A stretch of 64,000 bases of DNA from Eulemur rufifrons (GCF_041146395.1 NC_090989.1:123937501-124001500), one strand, 5' to 3'. Counted from the first letter of the stretch, positions 49,267 to 60,985 are shown. Numbers and translations are program-made. The notes: generated by a model from the sequence alone, not told the origin.

Positions 49267-49790
49267 CAATGCTTCTCAAACTTTAATGTGTAAATGAATA
49301 TCCAGACAGTTTGTTAAAATGCAGGTTCTGGCTGGGCGCGGTAGCTCACGCCTGTAATCCTTACACTCTGGGAGGACGAGGTGGGTGGATTGTTTGAGCT
49401 CAGGAGTTTGAGACCAGCCTGAGCAAGAGCGAGACCCCATCTCTACTAAAAATAGAAAGAAATTATATGGACAGCTAAAAAATACATATATAGAAAAATT
49501 AGCCGGGTATGGTGGCGCATGCCTGTAGTCCCAGCTACTCAGGAGGCTGAGGCAGTAGGATCGCTTGAGCCCAGGAATTTGAGGTTGCTGTGAGCTAGGC
49601 TGATGCCATGGCACTCTAGCCCGGGCAACAGAGTGAGGCTCTGTCTCAAAAAAATAAATAAATAAAATAAAATGCAGGTTCTGATTCAGGAGGAGTGAGG
49701 TTAGAGAGTCTGCATTTCTCAAAACCTTCCCGGTGATATCAGTGGTGCTGATCATGGACCACACTTTAAGTATTAGTAGTAAGGCCCAGG
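49267..49790 (+). mobile_element. MER5A-type MITE split by an Alu
   Basis: Left part CTTCTCAAACTTTAATGTG, right part GATTCAGGAGGAGTGAGG, TCTGCATTTCTCAAAACCTT and GGACCACACTTTAAGTATT. The two halves rejoin when the Alu and one target copy are removed. Confidence 0.85.
49331..49668 (+). repeat. Strepsirrhine-type Alu nested in MER5A
   Basis: A dimer beginning GCTGGGCGCGGTAGCTCACG with the same GAAATTATATGGACAGCTAA inter-monomer block and an AAATA-patterned tail. It is bounded by the identical 15-bp repeat aaaatgcaggttctg at 49316-49330 and 49669-49683. The 176-codon minus frame over it is Alu antisense. Confidence 0.97.
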
Positions 49791-50140
49791 ACACTAATGA
49801 GACCACTTGATGTATAATATGAAGCTGAGGCCAAGAGAACTATTTATTCCGATTGAACAAGCCTTTCATGGCATGATAGGTTGCATCAGCCTGTGTGAGT
49901 TAAAGCCTCAGTCTCTTGGTGACAGTGTGCCACTTACTCTCCTCAGAGCTGAAAGCTTCCCAGTTGTCATTCCATAGGGCCTCTTTTTTGGCCTCCAGTA
50001 GGAGCTTAGAGCCAGGCCTGAAATTGAATCTAGGTTGAGCTGATAAAAAAAATCTCTTCTCAACAGAAAACCAGAAATTCTGCCCTGAGAACAGAGGCTT
50101 TAGGAGGCCCATAAAGCCACAAAGGCCCATCCAGCTATCT
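49790..50140. other. Unrecognised intronic sequence
   Basis: Nothing identified before the CCAT-rich tract. Confidence 0.35.
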
Positions 50141-50440
50141 ACCCATCCACCCACCTATCCACTCATTCATCCATCCATCCATCCATTCATCCATTCATCC
50201 TCCCATCCAACTACCCATCCATCCATACATAAATAGCACCTAACCAACCATCCATCCACCCATCTATCCACCTACCCATCCACCCACCTACCCATTCGTC
50301 TATTCATCCACTCATCCAACCACCCATCCATCTATACATAAATAGCACCTACCCAACCATCCATCCACCCATCCATCTACCCATCCATCCATTCATCCAT
50401 TCATCCTCCCATCCAACCACCCATCCATCTATATATAAAT
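50140..50440. repeat. CCAT/CCAC minisatellite with a higher-order unit
   Basis: An imperfect tetranucleotide array (CATCCATCCATCC, CACCCACCTACCCAT). The spacer CATAAATAGCACCTA recurs at about 50228 and 50337, and ATAAATAGCA again at about 50435, giving a roughly 100-110 bp larger period. Confidence 0.92.
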
Positions 50441-50908
50441 AGCAAGCTCTTTTCAAATGTACATGAAAATTACTCAGCCAGAGAGAAAGTTGATTCAGAT
50501 TTCTTATCATTCTGCTGACATTTTCATGACTTTGAGCAGTACCACCTAACAACTGCTGAGAGCTGAGTGCTGCCTGTGCCCCAGCAGAGAAGTTTCATTT
50601 GTGGAGTGGTCTCCCTAAAGGAGTAAGTGGCTATGGCAGGAAGTCAAGTGTTGGAGGATGGCAAATGGTTGGCTTTCATATTCAACAACTTCATGACATT
50701 TTCCCAGAGAATTGGCATTGGCACTTTTTTTTACATGCAAAAAAATTACTATATAAATGTCTTCACAGACAGCTTCTTCACCTATGGATGCCCTCAGTTA
50801 TAAAACATCACTTAGCAGACTAACATATACCAACACTTTCAGATACTTGTCTTGGAACTTTTCAGAAGGAAGCAACCACACATATATTGAGAGTCTATTG
50901 TAAGTTAT
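50440..50908. other. Unrecognised intronic sequence
   Basis: Nothing identified. Confidence 0.35.
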
Positions 50909-51165
50909 TGACATTTATTGAGCACCTGCTATGTACCATAAACTATCCTTAGTGCATTTCAAACATCTCAACTCACCCAAGCAACAACCCTATGAGGTAG
51001 GAACCATCATTAGTCTCATTTTACAGATGATAAACCTGAGACACAAAGAGGCTGTGTAACTTGTCCAACAACACATGCTAGTGAATGCTAAGCAGGGATG
51101 TATAAATCCCAGCAGTCAGCTCCCTGTACCTTCCCTCCTGACCACTGTACTAGGGTCTGCTCTAT
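50908..51165 (+). repeat. MIR SINE, well preserved
   Basis: TTATTGAGCACCTGCTATGT, CAACCCTATGAGGTAGGAAC and CATTTTACAGATGATAAACC give an unambiguous MIR. Confidence 0.9.
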
Positions 51166-51690
51166 GTCTGACATTACATATACTAATATTCACTAAGCCC
51201 CAGGGTCCCCCAACTGAGAGAACTTGGAGAAGGATGACAGTATGATCACCAGGTTTGTTGCTCCCTGATTTCCTCATAGAGCTTCACTTCCTCTCACTAG
51301 GAGATGACAAAGTCATTTGCCTGATATCCTTAAACTTCCACACACTAAGTAAGCCTTCAGAGGCACTGATTACCGAGCTGGAAGGTTTGTTCTTACCTAT
51401 ATCTTGCTTTTACTTATGTAAATATGGGGAAGATTGTGGGGGGGGGGCAGATGGGGTAGGGAAATTTAGGAGCTCAGTTTTGGATATCCTGAGTTTGAGG
51501 TGTCTAACGAACACCCAAGGAAAAATGCCAAAGAGCAGGTAGAAATTCACATATTTACTGATATATTAATGGATGCAAGATATGATGAACAACACTTTCT
51601 TAAAAGTAACATGGGAGAATAGGTGGGAGTAAAGCAAAACAAGATTAGTCATGGGTTGATAATTGTTGAGCTGGTTGAGTTGATAAGTCC
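51165..51690. other. Unrecognised sequence with a G9 run
   Basis: A run of nine G lies near 51438-51446. Otherwise nothing identified. Confidence 0.4.
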
Positions 51691-52345
51691 ATGGGGGTTA
51701 ATTATAATTTCTGGCTACCTTTGTACATGTCTGCAACTTACCAAAATTAAATTTTTAAAAATTCAGAAGATCACACAGCATTGTTTACATAGGATACCAT
51801 AAAAAATGTATAACCTAGATCTAATGATGAGGAAATACCAGATCAACTCAAAATGAGGGACATCTTACAAAACAACTGGCCTGTACTTTTCAAAAAACAT
51901 CAGTGTCATGAAGGACAAAGAATGACTGAGGAACCACTCCAGAATAAATACGCCAAAGAAACATGACAACCGAGTGTAATGTGTGATTTTGGCTTGTATC
52001 CTGCATCAGAAAAACAATTGCTAGAATGGATATTATTGGGGTAACCAATGAAATTTGAACATGGATTGGTGTATTCAATAATAGTACATACTGATGTGAA
52101 ATTGCCTAAATTTAACCATCATAATATGGTTATACAAGAGAATGTTCTTGCTCTTAGGAGCTACACATTTAAATATTTAGGGATGAAGAATCACGATGCA
52201 CAGAATCTATTCCCAAATGATTCAGTAATAATAATTTATAAGCATATGTTATATAGATAGATATAAAGAGAGATTGCACAAATGTGGCAAAATGTTAGCA
52301 ACTGATAAATCTAGGTGAAGGATACAGAAGTAAACATCCTGTTCA
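51690..52345 (+). mobile_element. Ancient LINE 3' UTR
   Basis: CATCTTACAAAACAACTGGC, AGAATGACTGAGGAACCACT, GAGAATGTTCTTGCTCTTAG and TGTGGCAAAATGTTAGCAAC follow a known old LINE (L1ME-like) 3' UTR. Subfamily not certain. Confidence 0.65.
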
Positions 52346-52611
52346 GTCATGGCCCCTTCCCAGGGTGTCCCACATACAATGTCTGGTTGACTTGGGTTGC
52401 AAAGGCCTGGCCCTCGTGTCCCAACATCCAGCCCCAGAGCTCCCTGTAGGGTGGGCAGAGGCCTCTGCTGACCTGTATCACAGCTTGGCTTCTCCTTTGG
52501 CCAGTCTTCTTCCTTCCCCCTTCTTTCTACAGGTGTTGGCCTCAGGAACACTCCCTCACAAACCTTCTCCTACACATTAATCCCCATCTCTGAGTCTACT
52601 TCCCCGGGATC

Positions 52612-52740
52612 CAGCTGTGGCAATAATATGACCATTTTGCAGATAAGGAAATGGAATCTTAAAAAAATCACTTGCCAAAGGTTAGAAAGCCATTTATTAG
52701 TGAAGCCGAGACTCAGACTCTAAATCTGCTGACCTCCAGC
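52612..52740 (+). repeat. MIR SINE fragment
   Basis: CATTTTGCAGATAAGGAAAT then CACTTGCCAAAGGTTAGAAA. Confidence 0.65.
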
Positions 52741-52744
52741 TCCT

Positions 52745-53010
52745 CCTCCTTTCTCCTTAACTCTCCAAATCCTACCCCTCTGTGAAGGCCAAGGCCAAGT
52801 TCCCTCTTCTCCCAGAGGCCTCTCATCTTCCCCTTTCCGACCTCAGAGCTCTCACCATCTGTTCTGTTTGGCACATGACTGGTTCTACTTGGGGACTTCT
52901 CTTAACCATCACTTCACATTATATAACCATTGTGTTGTCATTTAACTTTTTACATTTGAAGTTTGGTGCTTCCTCTGCATTATAATCTCTCTGGTGACAA
53001 ATGTCATTAA
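52745..53010 (+). mobile_element. LINE-2 fragment
   Basis: TCTGTGAAGGCCAAGGCCAA and CTCTCTGGTGACAAATGTCA in the layout of an L2 3' region. Diverged. Confidence 0.55.
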
Positions 53011-53920
53011 TTGTTCCTCTTTGCATCCCAACAGTTGCCATCCACACGCTAAGCATGCAGTACATCACTCTGCAGCGAAAGAACAGCAGGATTCCCTCTC
53101 TCTGGCTTTGTTCTAAGTCTTAGAAGCTGAGAAAACACAACATGCTCAAACGATTCACAACTCTGCAGCCTCAATTTCCTTTTTCTCTTTTCTGGAGTGG
53201 GTATAGGAATTCATGACATGGAATACAAGGGGAGAGCAGGTTATTCTGCGAGAGGAGCAATGCCATCCATGGGGAAGTAGCCTAAACTGCATTGGCCCAC
53301 ACTGAAAAGGTAAGCCAGAAAATACTTGGTCAAATTCAGTTAAGCAATAAGAAAGAAAACAACATACCAGGAACAAAACCACTAGACTGCATCTTGGTCA
53401 ATTGTTTTAGCAAAACTACTTTCATTTTAATTATTTAAAGCATTTCATAACATGCTAGGAAATGGGGTATCGTGTACTTTGCCAAAGTAATGAAATCTTA
53501 GATCAAAAATCTGACACCGTGTTATTAACTTTTAAGGATGACATAAGCAAACTGCTTTTCTTCTCTTTAAAGATTATCAACTGGGAGATTAGCAAAGCCT
53601 TCTACATAATCTCCTTCTAGCAAGAAGAGGTGCAGGAAGGTAGAGGCAGGAAAGATTAGACCGAATTACCTTGCTTCCAATTTCTGGGAATTGCTTGTTG
53701 CCATGGTAACTGTTACTATATGACCACTCTGGTATAAGCAGGACTTGAAAACAGTAAGTTATCTAAACATATTAAACAGCTTTAGGTTTGGATAATTTTC
53801 AGCATTTTTTTCTCTTTTGCTTTCAAACATTAGCCTGGATGATGATGCACTGTGTGGCAAGAACAATATAAATGCAAATCAACTGAAAAATAATTCTTGC
53901 TAAACTTTCCTAACTATTCA
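53010..53920. other. Unrecognised intronic sequence
   Basis: Nothing identified. Confidence 0.35.
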
Positions 53921-53926
53921 ACCAGC

Positions 53927-54008
53927 ACCTATATATATGTATATATACCTATATTTATATATAGGTATATGTGTGTGTATATATATAGTGTGTGTGCATA
54001 TATATATG
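53927..54008. repeat. TA/TG-rich palindromic simple repeat
   Basis: Alternating TA and TG runs with the inverted pair ATATACCTATATTTATATAT and AGGTATAT, able to form hairpins. Confidence 0.85.
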
Positions 54009-54050
54009 AAGTGGATTTTAGAGAGAAGTTTCTAAGTTGGAACACCTACA

Positions 54051-54389
54051 GTAGGGGTCAGCAAACTATACAGCCCACAAGTCAAATCTGGCCTACCACC
54101 TGTTTTTGTATCTCCTGGAAGCTAAAGAATTGTTTTTACATTTTTAAATGGCTGAAAAAAATTTTTTAAAAATAATATTTTGTGATACCTGAAAATCATA
54201 TGAAATTCAAACTTCAGCCCCCAAATAATCTTTTATTGAAGCACAGCCATGCACATTTATTCACATATTATCTATGGCTGCTTTTGTGATACAACAGTAG
54301 AATTGAGTAATTGTGACAGAAACGGTATGTCCTGCAGAGCCTAAAATATTTACTATCTAGTCCTTTACAAAGAAAGTTTACCAACCTTA
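54051..54389. mobile_element. hAT-type MITE
   Basis: Starts GGGGTCAGCAAACTATACAG and ends AAGAAAGTTTACCAACC, an inverted terminal pair. Internal text such as TATCTATGGCTGCTTTTGTG and CCTAAAATATTTACTATCTA is typical of a common mammalian hAT MITE, also seen at 62122-62346. Confidence 0.8.
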
Positions 54390-54985
54390 TTCTAGAGACA
54401 TGGTTTGTACAGAAGAAGTTAGGCTAAGAGACTGGGTGTCTCTTCTTTGTCACGAATTCTGTAACAGGAGCTTTCAATGGAGATTCAGGCCTTTTCAACT
54501 GAGCTTTTGCCTGTTCCATTCACCACTGCATGTAGGAAAGTATTTTTGTGGAGAACAAGTGGAACAGCATCTGCTATGGTTTGAATGTTTGTGTCCCCTT
54601 CAGAACTCATCTTGAAACTTGGTCCCCAGTGCAAAGGTATTAAGAGGTGGGACCTTTTAGGAGGTGATTAAGCATTCATGGAGGGATTAATGAACTTACA
54701 AAAGGGTTGGAGGGAACTAGCTAGGCCCCTTTTGCTCTTCAGTCACTTCCGCCATGTGAGCACACAGCATTCAAGATGTCATGTTGGAAGCAGACCAGAC
54801 CCTCACCGGACACTGAATCTTCCAATACCTTGATCTTAGACTTCTCAGCCTCCATAATGGTGAGTACTATGTTGATACTGTTTATAAATTACCCAGTGTC
54901 AGGTATTTTGTTAGAGCAGCAAAAAATGAACTAAGACCAAAATTGGTGCCAAGGAGTAGGGTGTTGCTATAACAAATACCTAAAA

Positions 54986-55531
54986 ATGTGGAAGGAGCTC
55001 TGGAACTGGATAATAAATAGAGAGTGGACTGTAAAGGGCATTCCGGTGAGGATTCAAAAGAAGGGGAGAGCTGCAGAGAAAGCCTCAGGCTTCTTAGAGA
55101 TTATCTACATGGTCGTGAACAGAAGGTTTGCATACATATATATGGACAGTAAAGACTATTCTGATGTGGTCTCAGATGGAAATGAGAAATATGTTATTGG
55201 AAACTGGAGCAAAGTCCATCCTTGTTGTGAAGTGGCAAAGAACTTAGGTGAACTATGTCTGTGTCTTAGTGCTTTGTGGAAGGCAGAACATGTCAATGAT
55301 GAACTAGGATATTTGGTGGAAAAAATCTCTAAGCAAAGTGTTGAGAGTGTTGCATGGCTTCTCTTGACTGCTTATAGTAAAATGCAAGAAGAAAGAAATG
55401 AATTAAAAATAATTAATAATCAAAAGGGAAGCAGAACTTTAAAGATTTGTAAATTCTCAGCCTGCCCATATAAAGAATACAAAAGCATCTTTGGGAGAGC
55501 AAATCAAGGATGTGGTCAAGTGAATGTTTGA
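54986..55531 (+). pseudogene. Residual open frame in the MaLR internal region
   Basis: A 181-codon frame in the part of MaLR elements derived from an old gag-like region. It has no recognisable intact domain and no sign of host use beyond being open. I treat it as a remnant. Confidence 0.5.
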
Positions 55532-56715
55532 TAAGGAGATTAGCATGGGTAGAAGAAAGCCACATACTATTCATCAAGCTAATGGAAGAATGACCCCATA
55601 GACATTTCAGAGATTTTTGAGGCTGCTACTCCTATCACAGGCCCTGAGTGCCAGGGCCTTGAGGGTAGAATGGTTTCAAAGGAGAGACCCAGGAAGCCCA
55701 TGGGATCTTGGGGCTTGCTGCCCAGCATCACCTCAAGTTTCTGCTCCATGCATTCGAGTGCAGTGCTCCTTGGCCACCCAAGGAGCTGTGGCTCAAGGGG
55801 GCCCAGGTGTGGCTAGGGCTGCCACTCTAGACAGAGTAAGTGGTAAACCTTGGCAGCATCTGCACAGTGCCAACTCTGCAGGTGCACAGAATAGAAGACT
55901 TGTGGAGACATGGCTACTTCCACTTATATTTCCAAGGATGATTCAGGGAGTCTCAGGGTTCAAGCAGAGAACTGCCACAGGGGTGGGACCATCACAGACA
56001 GTCTGTACAAAGGCAATGACTAATGGAGCTGTGAAAGCACGGCCACCCCTAGAATGCAAGAACTGTAGAGTCACCAGCATACAACTCCAGCCTGGGAGAG
56101 CCACAGGCACAAGACTCTAACCCATGAAAGCTGTGGTGTGGGCTGTGCCCAACAAAGCTCTGGGGGTGGTGTTGCCCAGAGCCTTGGGCATCCAACTCCC
56201 ACTCCAGTGTGTCTGGAAGGCAGGACATGGAGTCAAACAAGATTATTCTCAAGCCTCAAGATTTAATGTTGTTTGCCTTGTTGGGTTTTGGACTTACTTG
56301 GGAGCAGCTACCCCTTTCTTCTTTCCTAATTCTTCCTTTTGAAAGGGGAATATCTATCCTATGACTGTCCCACTACTGTATTTTAGAAGTACATAATAGC
56401 CTTTGACTTCACAGGCTCACAGCTGGAGGAGGAATTTGCCTCAGGATGAATCACACCTTTGATTCTCACCCACATATGATTTAGATGATATTTAGATAAG
56501 ATTTTGGACTTCAGACTTTTGAGTTGATGCTGGAACTAGTTAAAAGACTTTGGGGGCTATTGGGATGGAATGAATGTATTTTGTATATGAGGACATAAAT
56601 TTTGGAAGGCCAGGGGCAGAATACTATGGTTTAAATGTTTATGTCCCTTCAAAATTCATATGTTGAAACTTAATTTCCAATATAATAGTATTAAGAGGTT
56701 GGGCCTTTAGGAGGT

Positions 56716-57087
56716 TGTCTTAGTCTATTTTCTGCTGTTTTGACAGAATACCACAGGCTTGGCAATTTATAAAAGAAAAGAGATTTATTTGGCTCATGTT
56801 CCTGGAGGCTGGGAAGTCCAAAAATACGGAGCTGGTATCTGGTGAGGGCTTCATGCTACATTTTCCCATAGTGGAAGGGCAGAAGGGATCACATGGTGAG
56901 TGAGCACACAAGACAAAGAGAAACTGGGGGCCAAATTTACCTATCAGGAGATGACAGCCTTAATCCATTCATGAGGGCTGAGCCTTTATGGCCTAATCAT
57001 CTTTTAAAAGCTCCACTTCTTAATACTGTTACAATGGCAGTTAAATTTCCAATACATGAACTTTGGGTACATATTCAAACCATAGCA
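56716..57087 (+). mobile_element. Solo LTR nested in the MaLR 3' LTR
   Basis: A 372-bp element with TGTC...AGCA ends (TGTCTTAGTCTATTTTCTGC to TATTCAAACCATAGCA). It is flanked by identical gaggt pentamers at 56711-56715 and 57088-57092, and removal restores the MaLR text TTTAGGAGGTGATTAGG. The 5-bp duplication and TG/CA ends support an LTR of ERVL or similar type; I cannot name the family. Confidence 0.85.
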
Positions 57088-57451
57088 GAGGTGATTAGGT
57101 CATGAGGTCTCCTCCCTCCTGAATAGAATTAAGGCCCTTATAAAAGAGGCTTCACATAGTGTTCATCTCTTTTCACCCTTCTGCCTTCCACTATGTGAGG
57201 ATGCAGTAAAAAGGCACTATCTTAGAAGCAGAAAGCAGCCCTCACTAGACCCAGAAACTACTCGTTCCTTGATCTTGGACTTCTCAGCCTTCAGAACTAT
57301 GAGAAATAAATTTATGATTTTTATGAATTACCCAGCTTCAGGTGTTTTGTTATAGGAGCACAAATGGACTAAGATAGCGTCACGTCTAGATCACCCACTT
57401 GGTATGTTCCAACACTGCACCCTCCTAGGGGTCAAGCAACATGTTACTTAC

Positions 57452-57548
57452 TCCCTCATGCGTTTCATCTTGGTCTCAGCCACCACACTGTTGAAAACTG
57501 TTGGTCCTGGAGATATGTCTGTGACTGTACTGGTGATGGTCCTTGTGT
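57452..57548 (-). CDS. NEK11: NEK11 penultimate coding exon
   Basis: Seen: on the minus strand the acceptor GCATTGATTTTCAG precedes position 57548 and the strong donor GTAAGT follows position 57452. The 97-bp exon takes two bases of a split codon, then 31 codons including SPGPTVFNSVVAETKMKRMR, then GA of another split codon. That GA joins the first base of the exon at 6039 to make GAA (Glu), giving RMRE-SAIQKLG, which matches the NEK11 protein across the junction. Known: this is the part of the C-terminal regulatory region just before the conserved tail. Context: the donor lies 75 bp from the end of a MaLR provirus. I could not find the preceding exon (human text around LARCLENVLG) in the remaining 6.4 kb, so it lies beyond the window. 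Confidence 0.93.
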
Positions 57549-59601
57549 CTGAAAATCAATGCACAGCCCTTACTGTCTTCATCAGCACTACCGCAACTTC
57601 CAGGCAACATCCAAGGGCAATCAGAAAACAGAAGCTAATCCATGTTTGTCACATGGTAATGCTACATTAATTAGAGATGAATTCAATTATAACATGTACA
57701 TTAAGAAGATTTATTCCAAATGACAAGATTATTTACAGTTTTAATATGTACAAGGAATTTCAGGACCAAGCCTCTCTCAAAAAGGATTGTTTAAAAATAA
57801 CACCATTATTTAGAAGATGAGCTGTTTATATCAGAAAACTCAGGGGGAAGTGTATCTACAGAAAAACAAATACTCTTAGGGGGATTTTGGCCATTCTCTT
57901 TCAGCAGGTGGGAATATGTGTTTAAATGACTAGGAATTTTTCTAATAAGCTTAGTTTTCCCTTTATCTTAATCTCATACCTGAGCATTAGTTTTTTTTGC
58001 AATGGAAAGCAGAATGCTGACCAGGGGTCATATCTGCAGCTTTAATCCCCAGCAGAATTGAGCAGAAGGCCAAAGTTGGGTTCAGAAGGTAAAGAGTTGG
58101 TAATGAAAGCTGTGGTGTTACAAAATCTGCTGAGTGAGCTACATTTTTTACTGAAATACCCTGGAGGTCTTTATGAAACATGTTGAAACTGAAGGGAAAG
58201 AAATAGTTTATTAACTGAAACAACACTGGTTCCCATTAAGAAGCTAAAATTGGCCCATCAGCAACAGTTCAGGGTAATTCATAGAGCTGGATTTACAATT
58301 TGGCCCTTGGGCTGCCTTTTCTTCCCTGTGCATTTCCTTGGATCTCCCACAAGGTGCCTCAAACCTGTCAGTAAAAAACTTTGCCCACTCTAATACTTAT
58401 TTATAAATTATATCCATCTATTTGCTATGTGAGACAGAAGGCACTCATGCTGTGAAATTCCCGGTCTCTCCTCAATGTATCTCATACAACATGTTACTGT
58501 CTGACTTAGGGATCATCCAGAGAAGCGAGGTCCAATTCCCATTTTACATATTACTAAAGTTTTATTGCTTATATTTTTAAATTTGAAAAACCAAATGCAA
58601 ATTCTAATATATTTCATTTCTTTTGCACTGCCCCTTAGGGCACGCATCCCACTTTGAACTTCTTGCTCTTATAGATATCATTGAGATGAATATTCTCCTG
58701 CTTAACTCTTTGCAAAAATCTCTTATCTCTCCTCAGGTTAGATACCTAGTCATGGAGTTACTGGATGGACAGGTACAAACTTTGTAAAGAGCCCATTACA
58801 AATAAACAACCTGCCCTTCCTAGTACATCACAGTTGTGCCTCCATGTTAAAGACACAAGTACCAGTGACTGGTTGCTCCCCTCTCTCTCCTGGAGATGAC
58901 CCCTTCCACACCTGCAGAGAAAACCTGCCTCGGCCCTCACTGCCATTGGACACCAGCCTTACGTCAGCTCCCACCCTCCCACCTTCCCATCAGCTTTGGC
59001 CAGGACAGACCTTCCTCAGGGAAGGCTTGAGGACTGGGCAGGAGGAAGGCACAGGGGTTCAATTCATATTCATGTTGGTTGCTTTTTGCAATCATTTTGC
59101 TCAGAACCTGAAAAGTTACTAAAACAACCACCACCACACTATGCCAAGTAACTCACTTGCCACCTCAAAAATCAGTTCTGCCGAGAATAAAATGTAGGTG
59201 CTCCTTTCCCATCTTTTCCAGAGAGAGCTGGCAAGTCCCGAAGGCTTATGCAAATAAAGGTCAAAGCAATTTCCAGGAGAGCTGCAATTTATTTTAAGCT
59301 GGCCACTGTTCCCCTCAATAAGGCTCTCAGCATTGCCAGGAAAGATGCTAAGTCTTGAGCTCAAGGGTAGAAAACAGGGCAAATATAATTTCAAGCAACA
59401 GGGTTGGCAAATCTTGGTGCTCAGATTCTTTTTTCAGTGTTTCTTACTGGCCAGTATTTTTTTCCTTCTCCATCCCACCTTCCAACATGAATAGCAGTTC
59501 CTTTATGTAAAAACAATAAAAAAAAATCATGATAAAAACAATTGGGACTAGAATCATAGACATCATCTAATAAATAGGTCATTAAATCCCAGAGTGTGTT
59601 T

Positions 59602-59735
59602 TAATCCATTGCTTCTCAATGCCGATTCTGCTTTAGTAGGTCGAGGTAGGGCCTGAGATTCTGCATTTCTAATAAGTTTCCAGCTGATACCAATGCTGCT
59701 GGTCTTGAGACCACCCTTTGAGCAGTAAGGTTCTA
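59602..59735 (+). mobile_element. MER5A-type MITE
   Basis: TTAGTAGGTCGAGGTAGGGC, GAGATTCTGCATTTCTAATA and GGTCTTGAGACCACCCTTTG in MER5A order. Confidence 0.8.
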
Positions 59736-60344
59736 CACAGGCCAGCTACATAATTTGTGGGGCCCAGTGCTAAATGACAATGCAGGAACCCTGTTCAGGA
59801 AACAAGAGAAAAGCTGTTTTCTTCTGCAGTCCCTCTCTGGACCTGTCATGATTTTTTTTATTGGATATTTAATGTCACTTTCCCTCTGGTATTAGGATAG
59901 ATACTCTCAAGGGGAGTGCCAGACACTCATGAGGGTGTGGGGTGTCCTACTTGACCTCAACCCTTCCCCCCCATGCCCAGGCCTCCACTGGGGATGGAGG
60001 GTGGCAGTGGTCACAGGGTGGGGGTGGGGAATGGGTGGCAGAGGACCCTCTCAAGGAGGTGGCTGGAGGCAAGACAGCACATGAGCAAGGCTTTAAGTCC
60101 CGGGCATGTGTTCCCTTGTCCCATCAGATTTCACTCATAAAACACAAATTCAAAGATAAAATTTCATTAAACCACAAGTGTAGGGCTCCTTCCTGAACCT
60201 GGGCCCTGTGTCACCACACTGATTACATACCCATGAAGACCTGGTTCCAGAGCTGTGCTTTCTTAAGGGTTTTGTTAAAAAATAGATGAACCCTTAATCC
60301 CCACGTTGATTTTTTTAAATTTAATTTTCCCTTTATTAAAATGC

Positions 60345-60585
60345 TAGCAAACCAAATCTACCAACATAAAAAAGGATTATATATCTTTTCCTCTAAGATC
60401 AGGAATGAAACAAAAACTTCTTCTCTTGCCATTTTTATTTAACATTGTACTAGAGGTTATAACTAGGGAAATTAGGCAAAAAAAAAAAAAAAAAAAGAAA
60501 TAAAAAGGAATTCATATTGAAAAGGAAGAAGTAAAATTATCTCTATCTGCAGACATTATGATTTTATATATAGAAAATTCTAAAA
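60345..60585 (+). mobile_element. L1 ORF2 reverse-transcriptase fragment
   Basis: CCTCTAAGATCAGGAATGAA, TTTATTTAACATTGTACTAG and AGAAGTAAAATTATCTCTAT are L1 RT-region text in forward orientation. A poly(A) expansion lies at about 60480-60497. Confidence 0.8.
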
Positions 60586-60985
60586 TAGGCCTATTCAGAT
60601 TTTCTATTTCTTCTTGAGTCAGTTTCAGTAATTTGTTTCTTTCTAGAAATTTTTCCATTTCATCTAAGTTATCTGATTTGCTGGTATACTATTGTTCATA
60701 GACACCCTCATAATCCTTTTATATCTTTAAGGTTAGTAAAATGTCCCCTCTTTCATTCCTGACTTACTAATTTGAAGCTTCTCTCTTATTTTCTTGATGA
60801 ACATAGCTAAAGTTTGCCAATTTTGTTGATCTTTTCAAAGAACCAATTTTTTGTTTAATTGATGTCTTCTACTGTTTTTCTATTCTTTATTTCATTTATT
60901 TCCACTCAAGTCTTTATTATTTCCTCCCTTCTCCTTGCTTGGGGTTTAATTTGCTCATCTTTTCATAGTTCCTTAAAGCATATAT
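60586..60985 (-). mobile_element. L1 ORF2 linker fragment, reverse orientation
   Basis: The minus strand reads CTGACTCAAGAAGAAATAGA and related text from the region just upstream of the RT segment next to it. It directly abuts the forward fragment. Confidence 0.75.

Larger units (their letters stand above)
54572..57376 (+). mobile_element. Complete MaLR provirus (MST/THE1-like), decayed
   Basis: 5' LTR 54572-54938 (TGCTATGGTTTGAATGTTTG to AACTAAGACC), internal region 54939-56621 beginning AATTGGTGCCAAGGAGTAGG, 3' LTR 56622-57376 (TACTATGGTTTAAATG to TGGACTAAGATA). Net of its nested insertion the 3' LTR is about 376 bp against 367 for the 5' LTR. Flanks gcatc (54567-54571) and gcgtc (57377-57381) fit a 5-bp target duplication. 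MaLRs are non-autonomous relatives of ERV-L. The internal 181- and 167-codon frames are remnants without an intact viral gene. It is antisense to NEK11. Confidence 0.92.

Noticed and set aside
49276..49806. 176-codon minus frame
   Set aside because: Mostly Alu antisense translation plus MER5A sequence.
50140..50440. CRISPR-like or gene-like repeat array
   Set aside because: The units are imperfect tetranucleotides typical of a vertebrate minisatellite, with no repeat-spacer structure.
53927..54008. Origin or regulatory palindrome
   Set aside because: A TA/TG simple repeat explains the symmetry.
54986..55531. 181-codon frame as a domesticated gene
   Set aside because: It lies wholly inside the MaLR internal region with no intact domain, promoter or splice evidence.
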